64,000 nucleotides of DNA from Mangrovicoccus sp. HB161399 (GTDB lineage Bacteria; Pseudomonadota; Alphaproteobacteria; Rhodobacterales; Rhodobacteraceae). The stretch lies in contig NZ_JAATVU010000016.1 of NCBI RefSeq assembly GCF_013184745.1, positions 1-64,000 on the forward strand, read 5' to 3'. This document shows positions 51,353 to 58,988 of the stretch, one piece after another. The notes beneath the pieces are model-generated. The model had not been told where the DNA came from. It saw only the letters and a list, made by a program, of their open reading frames with translations, and made no database searches. The position numbers and the translations under genes are program-made. Each line of letters starts with the position of its first letter. Position 1 is the first letter of the stretch.

Positions 51353-51385
51353 TTCCTCGAGCCACCGATGTTCGGGGCCGTCGAT

Positions 51386-51428
51386 CCGCTGGCCGTCAGG
51401 GCATTGCCGAAGGCAATGTCCCGAGAGG
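51386..51428. repeat. Hairpin insert C in the ISNCY transposase
   Basis: This 43-bp insert lies between codons for ELIQ and IDG. On the minus strand it starts CCTCTCGGGACATTGC, has a TTC loop and continues GGCAATGCCCTG, forming a 10-bp stem with one bulge. About 35 positions are shared with insert B in IS3 orfB. Exact removal restores the frame. Confidence 0.75.
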
Positions 51429-52150
51429 CTGGATGAGCTCGCCCAGGGCGTCCCGCCGCAGACGCGGCTGGCGGATGCGGTGCCTCTGCCGGCGCGGGAG
51501 CCAGATCTCCGCCTCGGCCATCCATTTCCGCAGCATCTCGCGCGACACCCGGATCCCGTGCAGTTTCGCCAGCTTCTCGGCCGCGAGCGTCGGGCCGAAA
51601 TCGGTGAAGTGCTCCCGAACCAGGGAGAGCGCGAGATCGCGCCGGGCGTCGTGGATCCGGTTGCCTGCCGTCCGTCCGCGGGATGCATGGCGGATCGAGG
51701 CAGCTCCGCCGCCACGGCAACGCTTCAGGAGCCGGAACATCTGGCGGCGGCTGACGCCCAGGATGCCTGCACCGGCATCGATGCCCAGCCGCCCGTCATC
51801 GACCTGAGCCAGAACGTCGACCCGCTCCAATTCGCGTTCGCTCATCAACACCCATCCCACGGAAGCTCTCCCTCGCCATCACCAGCAGGGAGAGTGACAC
51901 TTTCGCTTTGTTCCGGGGTGACATTATCGCCTTGCGCCTACACGTTCTATCGCGATGTCATGGGTTTTTATGTCATCATGGAGCCGACCGAGATCGCACA
52001 GGATGACAGCGATATCGGCGCCATGTGCGACGATGTCTTCGGCCCGGGCTGGGGCAAGTTCCGTATCGCGCACCTTTCGACGGCCTACAGAGGTGGTCCC
52101 GATTTTTCGACCAGTTTGCCGCCGGGCCAAGCTATAGCATTGGTTTCACG

Positions 52151-53022
52151 TCAGGCGGCGATCTTCAGGTTCGGGGTCCGGGTACCATAGGCCTCATCCG
52201 GCGTCAGCAACCCATGCGATGAGTGCGGGCGTCTCTCGTTGCAATAGCTGATCCAGGCGCCGATCCCCTCGCGGGCCTCCGACCCGGTCTCGAAAGCGTT
52301 CAGATAGACGCACTCGTATTTCAGGGAGCGCCACAGACGCTCGATCATCCGGTTGTCGATCCAGCGGCCGCGCCCGTCGATGGAGATTTTCACTTTCGCG
52401 TCGTGCAGCGCGCCGGTGAAGTCGGTGCTGGTGAATTGGGATCCCTGATCGCTGTTGAAGATCTCCGGCGCGCCGTATTTCGCCAGCGCCTCTTTCAAGG
52501 TCTCGACGCAGAATCCCGCGTCCATGGAATTCGACAAACGCCAGCTCAGCACCTTCCGGCTATGCCAGTCCATGACGGCCACGAGGTAGAGGAAGCCACG
52601 ACGCATCGGGATGTAGCTGATGTCGGTGCACCAGACCTGGTTCGGCCGGGTGATGGCCAAGTCTCTGAGGAGATACGGATATATCTTGTGCTCTGGGTGT
52701 TTCCTGCTGGTCTTCGGCTCCTGGTTCCCTCTCGGGACATTGCTGCGCAATGCCCTGCCGGGCATCGGATCGGCACCAGCCGCATGAGCTTCATCAGCCG
52801 CCTGACGCGATGCCGCCCGCATTTGTGCCCTTCTCTGTGCATGTGGCGGGCCATCTGGCGCGAGCCGTACCACGGCGTTTCGAGAAACTGGCGATCGATG
52901 ATCGCCATGAAGGCGAGGTTCTCCGCGCTTTCGCCGCGCGGCTGGTAGTAGAGGCTCGAGCGGGCCAGCGACAGCAGGCTGCACTGCCGCCGCACGCTGA
53001 GGCCGGGATGATCCTTCTTCAC
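52151..53022 (-). pseudogene. IS3-family transposase orfB, interrupted by a 44-bp hairpin insert
   Basis: The N-terminal part has the IS3 HTH_21 region (KKDHPGLSVRRQCSLLSLAR, WYGSRQMARHMHREGHKCGR). The C-terminal part has the DDE core ([36 protein letters not shown], and Glu in IERLWRSLKYECVYL). Between VPI and [13 protein letters not shown] the 44-bp insert at 52725-52768 shifts the frame. Exact removal of those bases restores one continuous orfB. Without removal or recoding no full transposase can be made. Confidence 0.8.
52725..52768. repeat. Hairpin insert B in IS3 orfB
   Basis: This 44-bp insert contains on the plus strand CCTCTCGGGACATTGC, a TGC loop, then GCAATGCCCTG, forming a 9-bp stem with one bulged A. 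It is about 80 percent identical to insert C in the unrelated ISNCY transposase. Both end in CGG next to ATCG. Confidence 0.75.
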
Positions 53023-53363
53023 CGCTTTCTGCCTCCAGTGCCGGGGATGAGACTAGAGGATTCCGACAAAAAATCCCGCTCCACGACCAGCTGGCCGATC
53101 TTGGCGTGAAGTTTCTCCACATCCGCTGCCGAAACCATCGGCTCGGCAGCCGCCTTCGTATCGAAGGCCGATGCCATCTTCTCGATGGCTATCCGTTTCC
53201 AGCCGCTGATCATGGTGGGATGGATATCGTTGAACGGCTCTCTCGGACCGATGGCGTTCGCCGTTCAACTCTTGGCCAGCTCGGCCGTCGTCAGTTCCTC
53301 GCGGATGGCCTCGAGAGCCACCTTCGCCTTGAACTCCGCTGAATAGCGTTTCCGTTTCGTCAT
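53019..53363 (-). pseudogene. IS3-family orfA, interrupted by a hairpin insert
   Basis: OrfA begins MTKRKRYSAEFKAKVALEAI and REELTTAELAK, the usual HTH start. A TGA then follows within an insert of about 36-43 bp (53228-53270). Homology resumes as DIHPTMISGWKRIAIEKMAS and ends KLHAKIGQLVVERDFL. A TTTTTTG run near the end is a candidate frameshift site to orfB. As it stands, orfA stops after 32 codons. Confidence 0.75.
53228..53270. repeat. Hairpin insert A in IS3 orfA
   Basis: The segment has outer inverted arms GTTGAACGGC and GCCGTTCAAC and an inner core CTCGGACCGATGGCG that matches insert D at 14 of 15 bases. It interrupts orfA after ELAK. The exact length is uncertain (36-43 bp) because the original codons at the join are not known. 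Confidence 0.65.
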
Positions 53364-53519
53364 CTCGGGTCAGTCTTCGTCAGGCGCTAAAGCTTGACAC
53401 CTGGTCCGAAATCCCGCGACCATCTCTCCATGTTGCGGTCCAAGACCCCGATCTGGAAGGGCTGCTGGAGCGGATCGTCGCGGCAGGCGGCAAGCGCTTT
53501 GCCGCAGGGCAGCACCCTG

Positions 53520-54971
53520 CTAGAGGCGGCGGATCAAGAGCCGGACCCGCAAGCCGCGCTCGGCCTGTTCGAAGATCAGCTCGCCGCCGTGCTGCTGCGC
53601 CACGGTCGTCGCCACGGCGAGGCCAAGCCCGAAGCCATCCTGTCCGCCGCAGTTCGTCCCCCGGCGGAACGGAGCAGTCAGCTGCTGGAGCAGGGCCGGA
53701 TCGACGGTGCCCCCATCGTCCTCGACGGTGATGCATGCGCTACTCGCGTCGGCCTGCAGGCCAAGACGGGCTGCACCTCCGTATTTGAGCGCGTTTTCCG
53801 CCAGATTGACGATGGCCCGCCGCAGCGCACGGGCCCGCGCCGTGACCAGGACCCGCCGCCCGGCGGGAAGCGCATGCCGCCCGGCAGGGTTCAGGAAAAC
53901 GGTGGCGGCTGTGGAGACATGCTCTTCGGGCAGTTGCAGCAGGCGGACCGGCAGGCCCAGGTCCCGGTAGTCGTCGGCAATGGCCGCGAGCAATGCGCTC
54001 AGCGAGATTTCCCTGGGCTGTTCGTCATCCAGCTCGGTGCGGGTATAGGCCAGAACCCCTTCGATCATGCCGGTCATCTGGTCGATATCCGCGCTGAGCC
54101 GGTCGCGCAGCTGCGGATCATCGATCAGCGCAGCGCGCAGCCGCAGCCGCGTTGCCGGCGATCCGAGGTCATGGCTGACATGGGACAGGTATTCCGCGCG
54201 CTTTTCCATCCTGGCCTGCTCTTCCTCCAGCCGCGCGGCCAGCGCCAGGGAAATATCGCGCAGTTCCGCCGGGCCGGTGCCGGCCGGGAAGGCGGCGCTG
54301 CCGGGCTGCTGCCGCACGGCAAGTGTTTCGGCGAAGTGCCGGAAGGCTTGGGCGGTGCGACCTGCACTCGAGAGAGCGGCCGCGAGACCCAATACCGCGA
54401 GCCCGCCTGCGATCAGCCGGTTGTCGCGGGGGACGGCGGCGCAGGACCAGATGCTGCTGCCCTCGATCCGGAACCACGCGCCCTCGGCATTGCGCGCCAG
54501 AAGCACGGGATCGCCACAGTAGGTGGCGACTACCCGGATGATGGAGCCCAGCTTGCGCGCCGCGGCGAGATCCGGCGCGCTGCCGATATCGGCCACGGGA
54601 TAGTGCAGCCCGCTGGACAGGATGGCGATGGACAGGACCGGCGGCGCCAGCGGCGGCATGAAGGAATCGCGAACGGTCACCAATGTGCTGCGGGCACCGG
54701 AGGGCACGCCGGCAATCTCCGCGAAGGCGCCACGTTCGGCGGACGCCGCCTCGCCGGGCGCCAGCGGCACCACCGGCAGCGGCGAGAAATCCGGCCTGCC
54801 CGCGACCAAGGCGGGAAACAGGCTCTGGCCGGCCCGGTAGGCGGCAGAGCGGTAGCGGCCCCAGGCGCTCTGCGACTCGTACCACAGGACCGAGGCAGCC
54901 ATGCCCGACAGGAAGGCCAGCACGATCCACAGTCCGAATATTCCGGAGAGACGCATCGGGCGCTTCAGCAC
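53520..54971 (-). CDS. Sensor histidine kinase (GtrS-like position)
   Basis: The 483-residue protein has a first membrane helix (LSGIFGLWIVLAFLSGMAASVL), a periplasmic domain of about 150 residues, a second helix near residues 195-215, and a kinase core with the H-box YLSHVSHDLGSPATRLRLR, N-box AIVNLAENALKYGG and G-box GQDGFGLGLAVATTVAQQHG. The start is GTG with AGGAG upstream, 6 bp after the response-regulator stop. It is divergent from a glucose-type ABC transporter, as GtrS-GltR is in Pseudomonas. Its C terminus lies next to the IS island but is intact. Confidence 0.85.
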   Translation of the reverse strand: MLKRPMRLSGIFGLWIVLAFLSGMAASVLWYESQSAWGRYRSAAYRAGQSLFPALVAGRPDFSPLPVVPLAPGEAASAERGAFAEIAGVPSGARSTLVTVRDSFMPPLAPPVLSIAILSSGLHYPVADIGSAPDLAAARKLGSIIRVVATYCGDPVLLARNAEGAWFRIEGSSIWSCAAVPRDNRLIAGGLAVLGLAAALSSAGRTAQAFRHFAETLAVRQQPGSAAFPAGTGPAELRDISLALAARLEEEQARMEKRAEYLSHVSHDLGSPATRLRLRAALIDDPQLRDRLSADIDQMTGMIEGVLAYTRTELDDEQPREISLSALLAAIADDYRDLGLPVRLLQLPEEHVSTAATVFLNPAGRHALPAGRRVLVTARARALRRAIVNLAENALKYGGAARLGLQADASSACITVEDDGGTVDPALLQQLTAPFRRGTNCGGQDGFGLGLAVATTVAQQHGGELIFEQAERGLRVRLLIRRL

Positions 54972-54977
54972 GCAAGC

Positions 54978-55706
54978 TCACTCCTGAAGCACGACATCCG
55001 CGCCGAACACATAGCCGACATTGCGCTCGGTGCGCAGCAGCCGCGGCTTGCGCGGGTCGGCCTCGATCTTCGAGCGCAGGCGGCCGACCAGCATGTCGAT
55101 CGCGCGCCCGCCGGGATCGGCCGTCTCCTCGCCGGTAACATCCAGTCCGGCGGCGATTTCCTCCCGGGTCAGGGGCACGTGAGGGTTGGCCAGCAGCAGC
55201 TTCAGAAGGCGGGTCTCGCGCTGCGACAGCGTCACGTGGTAGCCGTCCGGCGACTGGATCTCGTCGCCCTTGGCATCGAATGTCCAGCCGCTGAAGGTCC
55301 ATGTCCCGGCAGAGCGGCGATAGGCCAGCGAAGGGCTGCGGCGCAGCCGGCGCATGACGGCACGGATGCGCGCGATCAGCAGGTCAGGGTTGAACGGCTT
55401 GGCAATGTAGTCGTCCGCGCCGCCACGATAGCCCGCCATTCGGTGCTGGTCGGCCGAGAGCGCCGAGACGATGATGATCGGCAGATCCAGTTCCTTGCGC
55501 AGGCGGCGGCAGATCTCGACCCCGTTCTGGCGGCCCAGCATCACGTCGAGCAGGATCAGGTCGAGCCGGCCCGTGGCCAGGGCGGCCCGGATGTCTTCCT
55601 CCGTCTCGGCGCCGAGGGCGACCGTGCCCTGTTTCTGCAGATAGGCGACCATCATGTCGCGCATCTCCTGGTCGTCATCGACGACCAGAATCCTCGGTAT
55701 CGGCAT
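54978..55706 (-). CDS. Response regulator, OmpR/PhoB family
   Basis: The 242-residue protein has a receiver domain (PRILVVDDDQEMRDMMVAYL, phospho-Asp in LILLDVMLGRQNG, Lys in YIAKPF) and a winged helix (VTLSQRETRLLKLLLANPHV, GRAIDMLVGRLRSKIEADPR, LLRTERNVGYVF). GGAGGAA lies 7 bp before the ATG at 55706. It works with the kinase just downstream. The GTAACG direct repeats at 55768 and 60104 are candidate binding sites, so it may control the ABC transporter and the esterase genes. Confidence 0.9.
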   Translation of the reverse strand: MPIPRILVVDDDQEMRDMMVAYLQKQGTVALGAETEEDIRAALATGRLDLILLDVMLGRQNGVEICRRLRKELDLPIIIVSALSADQHRMAGYRGGADDYIAKPFNPDLLIARIRAVMRRLRRSPSLAYRRSAGTWTFSGWTFDAKGDEIQSPDGYHVTLSQRETRLLKLLLANPHVPLTREEIAAGLDVTGEETADPGGRAIDMLVGRLRSKIEADPRKPRLLRTERNVGYVFGADVVLQE

Positions 55707-55767
55707 CGACCGTTCCTCCCCAACGGTAGTTTGCTGCCCCTGTCCTAGCACCGTTCCTGCCGGGAAA

Positions 55768-55785
55768 TGTAACGCTTTGTCACGG
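55768..55785. promoter_or_regulatory. Candidate response-regulator site 1
   Basis: TGTAACGCTTTGTCACGG contains GTAACG and GTCACG 10 bp apart. It lies in the divergent region between the two-component genes and the sugar transporter. A matching 18-mer occurs at 60104-60121 before the first esterase gene. Confidence 0.5.
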
Positions 55786-55905
55786 ATCGGAACGAATTTT
55801 CCGGAGCCGCGGCCGGAGCCGGATTTCGGCGGTTGTGCGCGGGCCGCGGCAGCGGCTTAATCGGGCATAGACGGCCCCGAAGGCCGCGTGAGGGAGGAGA
55901 CGGAA

Positions 55906-57150
55906 ATGAGATATTGCGCGATCCGCGCAGTCATGGCGGCTGCGGTTCTGGCACCCTGTGCCGCGGGTGCGGAGCCCCAGGCCGAGGTCCTGCATTGGTG
56001 GACTTCGGGCGGAGAAGCAAAGGCTGTCGCCGTTCTGCAGCAGGAATTCGCCGCGCGCGGCGGCAGCTGGACCGACATGCCGGTTGCAGGGGGCGGCGGC
56101 GATGCGGCGATGACGGCGCTGCGCGCCCGGGTGCTGTCCGGCAATCCGCCGACTGCGGTGCAGCTGAAGGGCCCGGCGATCCAGGAATGGTACGAGGAAG
56201 GCGTGCTGGCCGACATCTCGGACGTCGCTGCCGCCCAGAACTGGGAGCAGGTGCTTCCGCAGGCTATTTCTGCCCACATGAAATGCGGCGGAACCTGGTG
56301 CGCGGCTCCGGTGAACGTGCATCGCGTCGACTGGATGTGGGCCAACGCCGAGGTTCTGGCGCAGAACGGCATTGGCATGCCTGCCAGCTGGGAGGAGTTC
56401 AATGCGGCAGCCGAGAAGCTCATCGCCGCAGGCATCACGCCATTGGCGCACGGAGGCCAGGCATGGCAGGATGCGACCGTGTTCGAGACGGTGGTTCTCG
56501 GCATCGGCGGCACCGAGTTCTACCGCAAGGCCCTGATCGATCTCGACGAGGAGGCGCTCGGCTCGGACACGATGACGGCGGTCTTCGACCAGATGCGCAT
56601 CCTGCGCGGCTTTGTCGACGACAACTTTCCCGGCCGGGACTGGAACCTCGCGACCGCCATGGTGATGAACGGCGAGGCTGCCTTCCAGATCATGGGTGAC
56701 TGGGCCAAGGGCGAATTCCTCGCTGCGGGAAAGGTGCCGGGCGAGGACTTCCTCTGTGCTTCGACCCCGGGCGACGGCTTCCTCTACAATGTCGACAGCT
56801 TCGCGATGTTCGATGTCGGTGCCGGCGATGCGCGCGAGGGCCAGGAGATCCTCGCCGAACTGATTGTCGGCCCGTCCTTCCAGGAGACTTTCAACCTCGC
56901 CAAGGGGTCCATCCCGGTCCGCAGCGACGTGAGCCTCGACGGCTTCGACAGCTGCGCGCAGCTCTCGGCACGGGACATGAACGCTGCCTCGGACGACGCC
57001 GGTCTGCTGCCGTCCTTCGCCCATGGCATGGCGCTGCGGGGAGCCCAGGCCGGCGCGATCAGCGATGTGGTCACGGCGCATTTCAACTCGGACATGTCGT
57101 CGGAGGAGGCGGTCGAGCAACTCGGCCGCGCCATCGCGAACTCGATGTGA
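55906..57150 (+). CDS. gtsA: Sugar ABC transporter substrate-binding protein (GtsA-like, CUT1)
   Basis: The 414-residue protein has a signal peptide (MRYCAIRAVMAAAVLAPCAAGA). The mature N terminus LHWWTSGGEAKAVAVLQQEF and the GGGGDAAMTALRARVLSGNP segment are typical of glucose/mannose-binding proteins of the GtsA type. Aromatic residues in IQEWYEEG and WMWANAEVL fit sugar stacking. It should bind a monosaccharide in the periplasm and deliver it to the permeases. GGGAGGAGA precedes the ATG. The divergent two-component system is the likely regulator. Confidence 0.85.
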   Translation: MRYCAIRAVMAAAVLAPCAAGAEPQAEVLHWWTSGGEAKAVAVLQQEFAARGGSWTDMPVAGGGGDAAMTALRARVLSGNPPTAVQLKGPAIQEWYEEGVLADISDVAAAQNWEQVLPQAISAHMKCGGTWCAAPVNVHRVDWMWANAEVLAQNGIGMPASWEEFNAAAEKLIAAGITPLAHGGQAWQDATVFETVVLGIGGTEFYRKALIDLDEEALGSDTMTAVFDQMRILRGFVDDNFPGRDWNLATAMVMNGEAAFQIMGDWAKGEFLAAGKVPGEDFLCASTPGDGFLYNVDSFAMFDVGAGDAREGQEILAELIVGPSFQETFNLAKGSIPVRSDVSLDGFDSCAQLSARDMNAASDDAGLLPSFAHGMALRGAQAGAISDVVTAHFNSDMSSEEAVEQLGRAIANSM

Positions 57151-57204
57151 CCCCCCCGCGCGGCCGCTGTGGCCGCGCGCTTCCGTCCGAAGAAGGAACC
57201 TGCG

Positions 57205-58077
57205 ATGCTGAGCTGGCTCGAGCGGCAGATCCCGAAGATCATCCTGGCCCCGACTTTCGCCGCCGTGACGGTCTTTGTTTACGGCTTCATCGCCTGGACC
57301 GCGTGGATTTCCCTGACGAAATCCCGGCTGCTGCCGAACTACGACTTCGCGGGACTGATCCAGTACCGGCGGCTGTTCGACAATCCGCGCTGGGACATGG
57401 CGATGGGCAACCTGATGGTGTTCGGCCTGCTGTTCATCTTGCTCAGCATGGTACTTGGACTATGGCTGGCGATCCTTCTCGACCAGCAGATCCGTGCTGA
57501 GGGGCTGATCCGGACGATCTACCTCTATCCGATGGCGCTCTCGATGATCGTCACCGGCACAGCCTGGAAATGGATGCTCAATCCCGGTCTGGGACTGGAA
57601 TCCCTGGTGCAGCGCTGGGGGTTCGACGGGTTCCGCTTCGACTGGCTGGTCGATCCGGACCGGGCGATCTATGCCATCGTGATCGCCGCCGTCTGGCAGG
57701 CCTCGGGCTTCGTGATGGCGCTGTTCCTCGCGGGCCTGCGTTCCGTCGACGGCGAGATCATCAAGGCCGCACAGGTGGACGGCATCCCCGACTGGCGCAT
57801 CTATGCGTCGATCATCCTGCCCTCGATGGCGCCGGTCTTCATGTCGGCTTTCATCGTGCTGGCGCATCTGGCGATCAAGAGCTTCGACTTGGTCGTGGCG
57901 ATGACCGGCGGCGGACCGGGCTATGCCACGGATCTGCCGGCGACCTACATGTACGCGATGGCCTTTTCGCGCGGGGATCTCGGCCAGGCCGCCTCCTCCG
58001 CGATGGTGATGATGATGGTGATCTTCGCCATCGTGGTGCCCTATCTCTATTCCGAACTGAGGGCCAAGCATGACTGA
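57205..58077 (+). CDS. gtsB: Sugar ABC transporter permease 1 (GtsB/MalF type)
   Basis: The 290-residue protein has six hydrophobic helices and the permease EAA loop around AQVDGIPDWRIYASIILPSM (about residues 190-210), where the ATPase docks. AFIVLAHLAIKSFDLVVAMT followed by GGGPGYATDLPATYMYAMAF is the typical MalF-family end. It forms the channel with the next permease. AGAAGGAA lies before the ATG at 57205. The stop overlaps the next start by 8 bp. Confidence 0.9.
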   Translation: MLSWLERQIPKIILAPTFAAVTVFVYGFIAWTAWISLTKSRLLPNYDFAGLIQYRRLFDNPRWDMAMGNLMVFGLLFILLSMVLGLWLAILLDQQIRAEGLIRTIYLYPMALSMIVTGTAWKWMLNPGLGLESLVQRWGFDGFRFDWLVDPDRAIYAIVIAAVWQASGFVMALFLAGLRSVDGEIIKAAQVDGIPDWRIYASIILPSMAPVFMSAFIVLAHLAIKSFDLVVAMTGGGPGYATDLPATYMYAMAFSRGDLGQAASSAMVMMMVIFAIVVPYLYSELRAKHD

Positions 58078-58984
58078 CCAGCCGGTTCCCCTTTCCGCCG
58101 CCCCGGCCGGGATGCGCGTTACGCGGCCGCGGCTCCGCCGCATGGCGTTGCGCGCCGGGCTTTATGCCATGCTGGCAGGCTTCGCGGCGTTCTACCTCCT
58201 GCCGCTTTTCGTGATGGTGACGACCTCGCTGAAGGGACTGGAGGAAATCCAGTCGGGCAGCCTCGTCGCGCTGCCACGCGAGATCACCTTCGAAGCTTGG
58301 AGCAAGGCGTGGTCCGGCACCTGCACCGGCATCCAATGCGAAGGGCTGCGCCCGTTTTTCTGGAACTCGGTGGCCATGGCGGTCCCTGCGGTCATCCTCT
58401 CGACTCTTATAGGGGCGTTGAACGGCTATGCCCTGTCGCACTGGCGGTTCCGGGGGTCGAACATCCTTTTCGGGGCGATCTTATTCGGCTGCTTCCTGCC
58501 GTTCCAGGTGGTGCTGATGCCGATGGCGCGGGTTCTGGGGCTGCTCGGCCTCGCGGGCTCGATTCCGGGGCTGGTCCTGGTGCATGTCGTCTACGGGCTG
58601 GGCTTCACCACGCTCTTCTTCCGCAATTTCTATGTCACCGTCCCCGGCGAACTGGTGCGCGCGGCGAAGATCGACGGGGCGGGATTCTTCCGCATCTTCG
58701 CCTCGATCTTCCTGCCGCTTTCGCTGCCGATCGTCACGGTCACCGTGATCTGGCAGTTCACGAATGTCTGGAACGACTTCCTCTTCGGGGTCTCGTTCAG
58801 CCAGGCGGGATCGCAGCCGGTGACGGTCGCACTGAACAACATCGTCAATTCGACCACCGGCGTGAAGGAATACAATGTCGACATGGCCGCCGCAATCATC
58901 GCCGGGCTGCCGACGCTCGGCGTCTACGTCCTCGCCGGAAAGTATTTCATCCGCGGTCTGACCGCGGGCGCCGTGAAAGGATAA
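58070..58984 (+). CDS. gtsC: Sugar ABC transporter permease 2 (GtsC/MalG type)
   Basis: The 304-residue protein has a MalG-type layout: first helix GLYAMLAGFAAFYLLPLFVM, the MVTTSLKGLEEI motif after it, and the EAA loop AAKIDGAGFFRIFASIFLPL. A 15-residue loop with two Cys (WSGTCTGIQCEGLRPF) is also found in glucose-type relatives. It pairs with permease 1 and the ATPase. Translation is coupled by the 8-bp overlap with gtsB. Confidence 0.9.
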   Translation: MTDQPVPLSAAPAGMRVTRPRLRRMALRAGLYAMLAGFAAFYLLPLFVMVTTSLKGLEEIQSGSLVALPREITFEAWSKAWSGTCTGIQCEGLRPFFWNSVAMAVPAVILSTLIGALNGYALSHWRFRGSNILFGAILFGCFLPFQVVLMPMARVLGLLGLAGSIPGLVLVHVVYGLGFTTLFFRNFYVTVPGELVRAAKIDGAGFFRIFASIFLPLSLPIVTVTVIWQFTNVWNDFLFGVSFSQAGSQPVTVALNNIVNSTTGVKEYNVDMAAAIIAGLPTLGVYVLAGKYFIRGLTAGAVKG

Positions 58985-58988
58985 GCGC

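Larger units (their letters stand above)
50412..51860 (-). pseudogene. ISNCY/IS1202-like transposase, interrupted by two hairpin insertions
   Basis: The first part (51860-51429) has the helix-turn-helix region GILGVSRRQMFRLLKRCRGG and DFGPTLAAEKLAKLHGIRVS. A 43-bp insert then breaks the frame. A short 11-codon stretch follows, IDGPEHRWLEE, whose Asp is the expected first catalytic acid. A second insert of about 41 bp comes next. The rest (about 51311-50412) is in another frame: CTLLVFIDDATSTLMHLEFA, ILCANSSQAKGRVERGNRTL, then C-terminal domain. Removing 43 and 41 bp restores one frame of normal family order. Confidence 0.78.
50320..51942 (-). mobile_element. ISNCY/IS1202-like insertion sequence in the VOC gene
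   Basis: The element is about 1623 bp. It is flanked by the 7-bp direct repeat CGTTCTA (50313-50319 and 51943-51949). Its ends form imperfect inverted repeats: left TGTAAACGCAAAGCTGAAG, right (reverse strand) TGTAGGCGCAAGGCGATAA, both followed by GTCACC-type repeats. The transposase runs on the minus strand. Removing the element and one repeat restores the VOC reading frame, which fixes the boundaries well. Confidence 0.8.
52125..53399 (-). mobile_element. IS3-family (IS407-like) insertion sequence in the VOC gene
   Basis: The element is about 1275 bp with orfA and orfB on the minus strand. Imperfect inverted ends are visible: on the reverse strand the left end is TGTCAAGCTTTAGCG, and on the plus strand the other end is GGCCAAGCTATAGCA. 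VOC-gene pieces lie on both sides. No clear target duplication was found, so the exact ends may be off by a few bases. Confidence 0.7.
50243..53494 (+). pseudogene. VOC/glyoxalase-family gene split by two IS elements
   Basis: Three pieces of one VOC gene remain. Piece 1 (50243-50319) encodes MIQTTPRTFSHIGLSVPDLD and KAVAF, with CAGGAGAG upstream. Piece 2 (51943-about 52124) joins in frame to give AFYRDVMGFYVIMEPTEIAQ and DVFGPGWGKFRIAHLSTA. Piece 3 (about 53400-53494) reads VQDPDLEGLLERIVAAGGKR. These match the order of a glyoxalase-like VOC protein. The first join is exact: removing 50320-51942 and one copy of the repeat CGTTCTA restores the frame. The 3' end also seems lost. It can no longer make a full protein. 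Confidence 0.8.

Noticed and set aside
52025-52222. A short plus-strand frame running from the VOC fragment into the IS3 element
   Set aside because: It mixes VOC remnants and IS sequence in a frame without family similarity.
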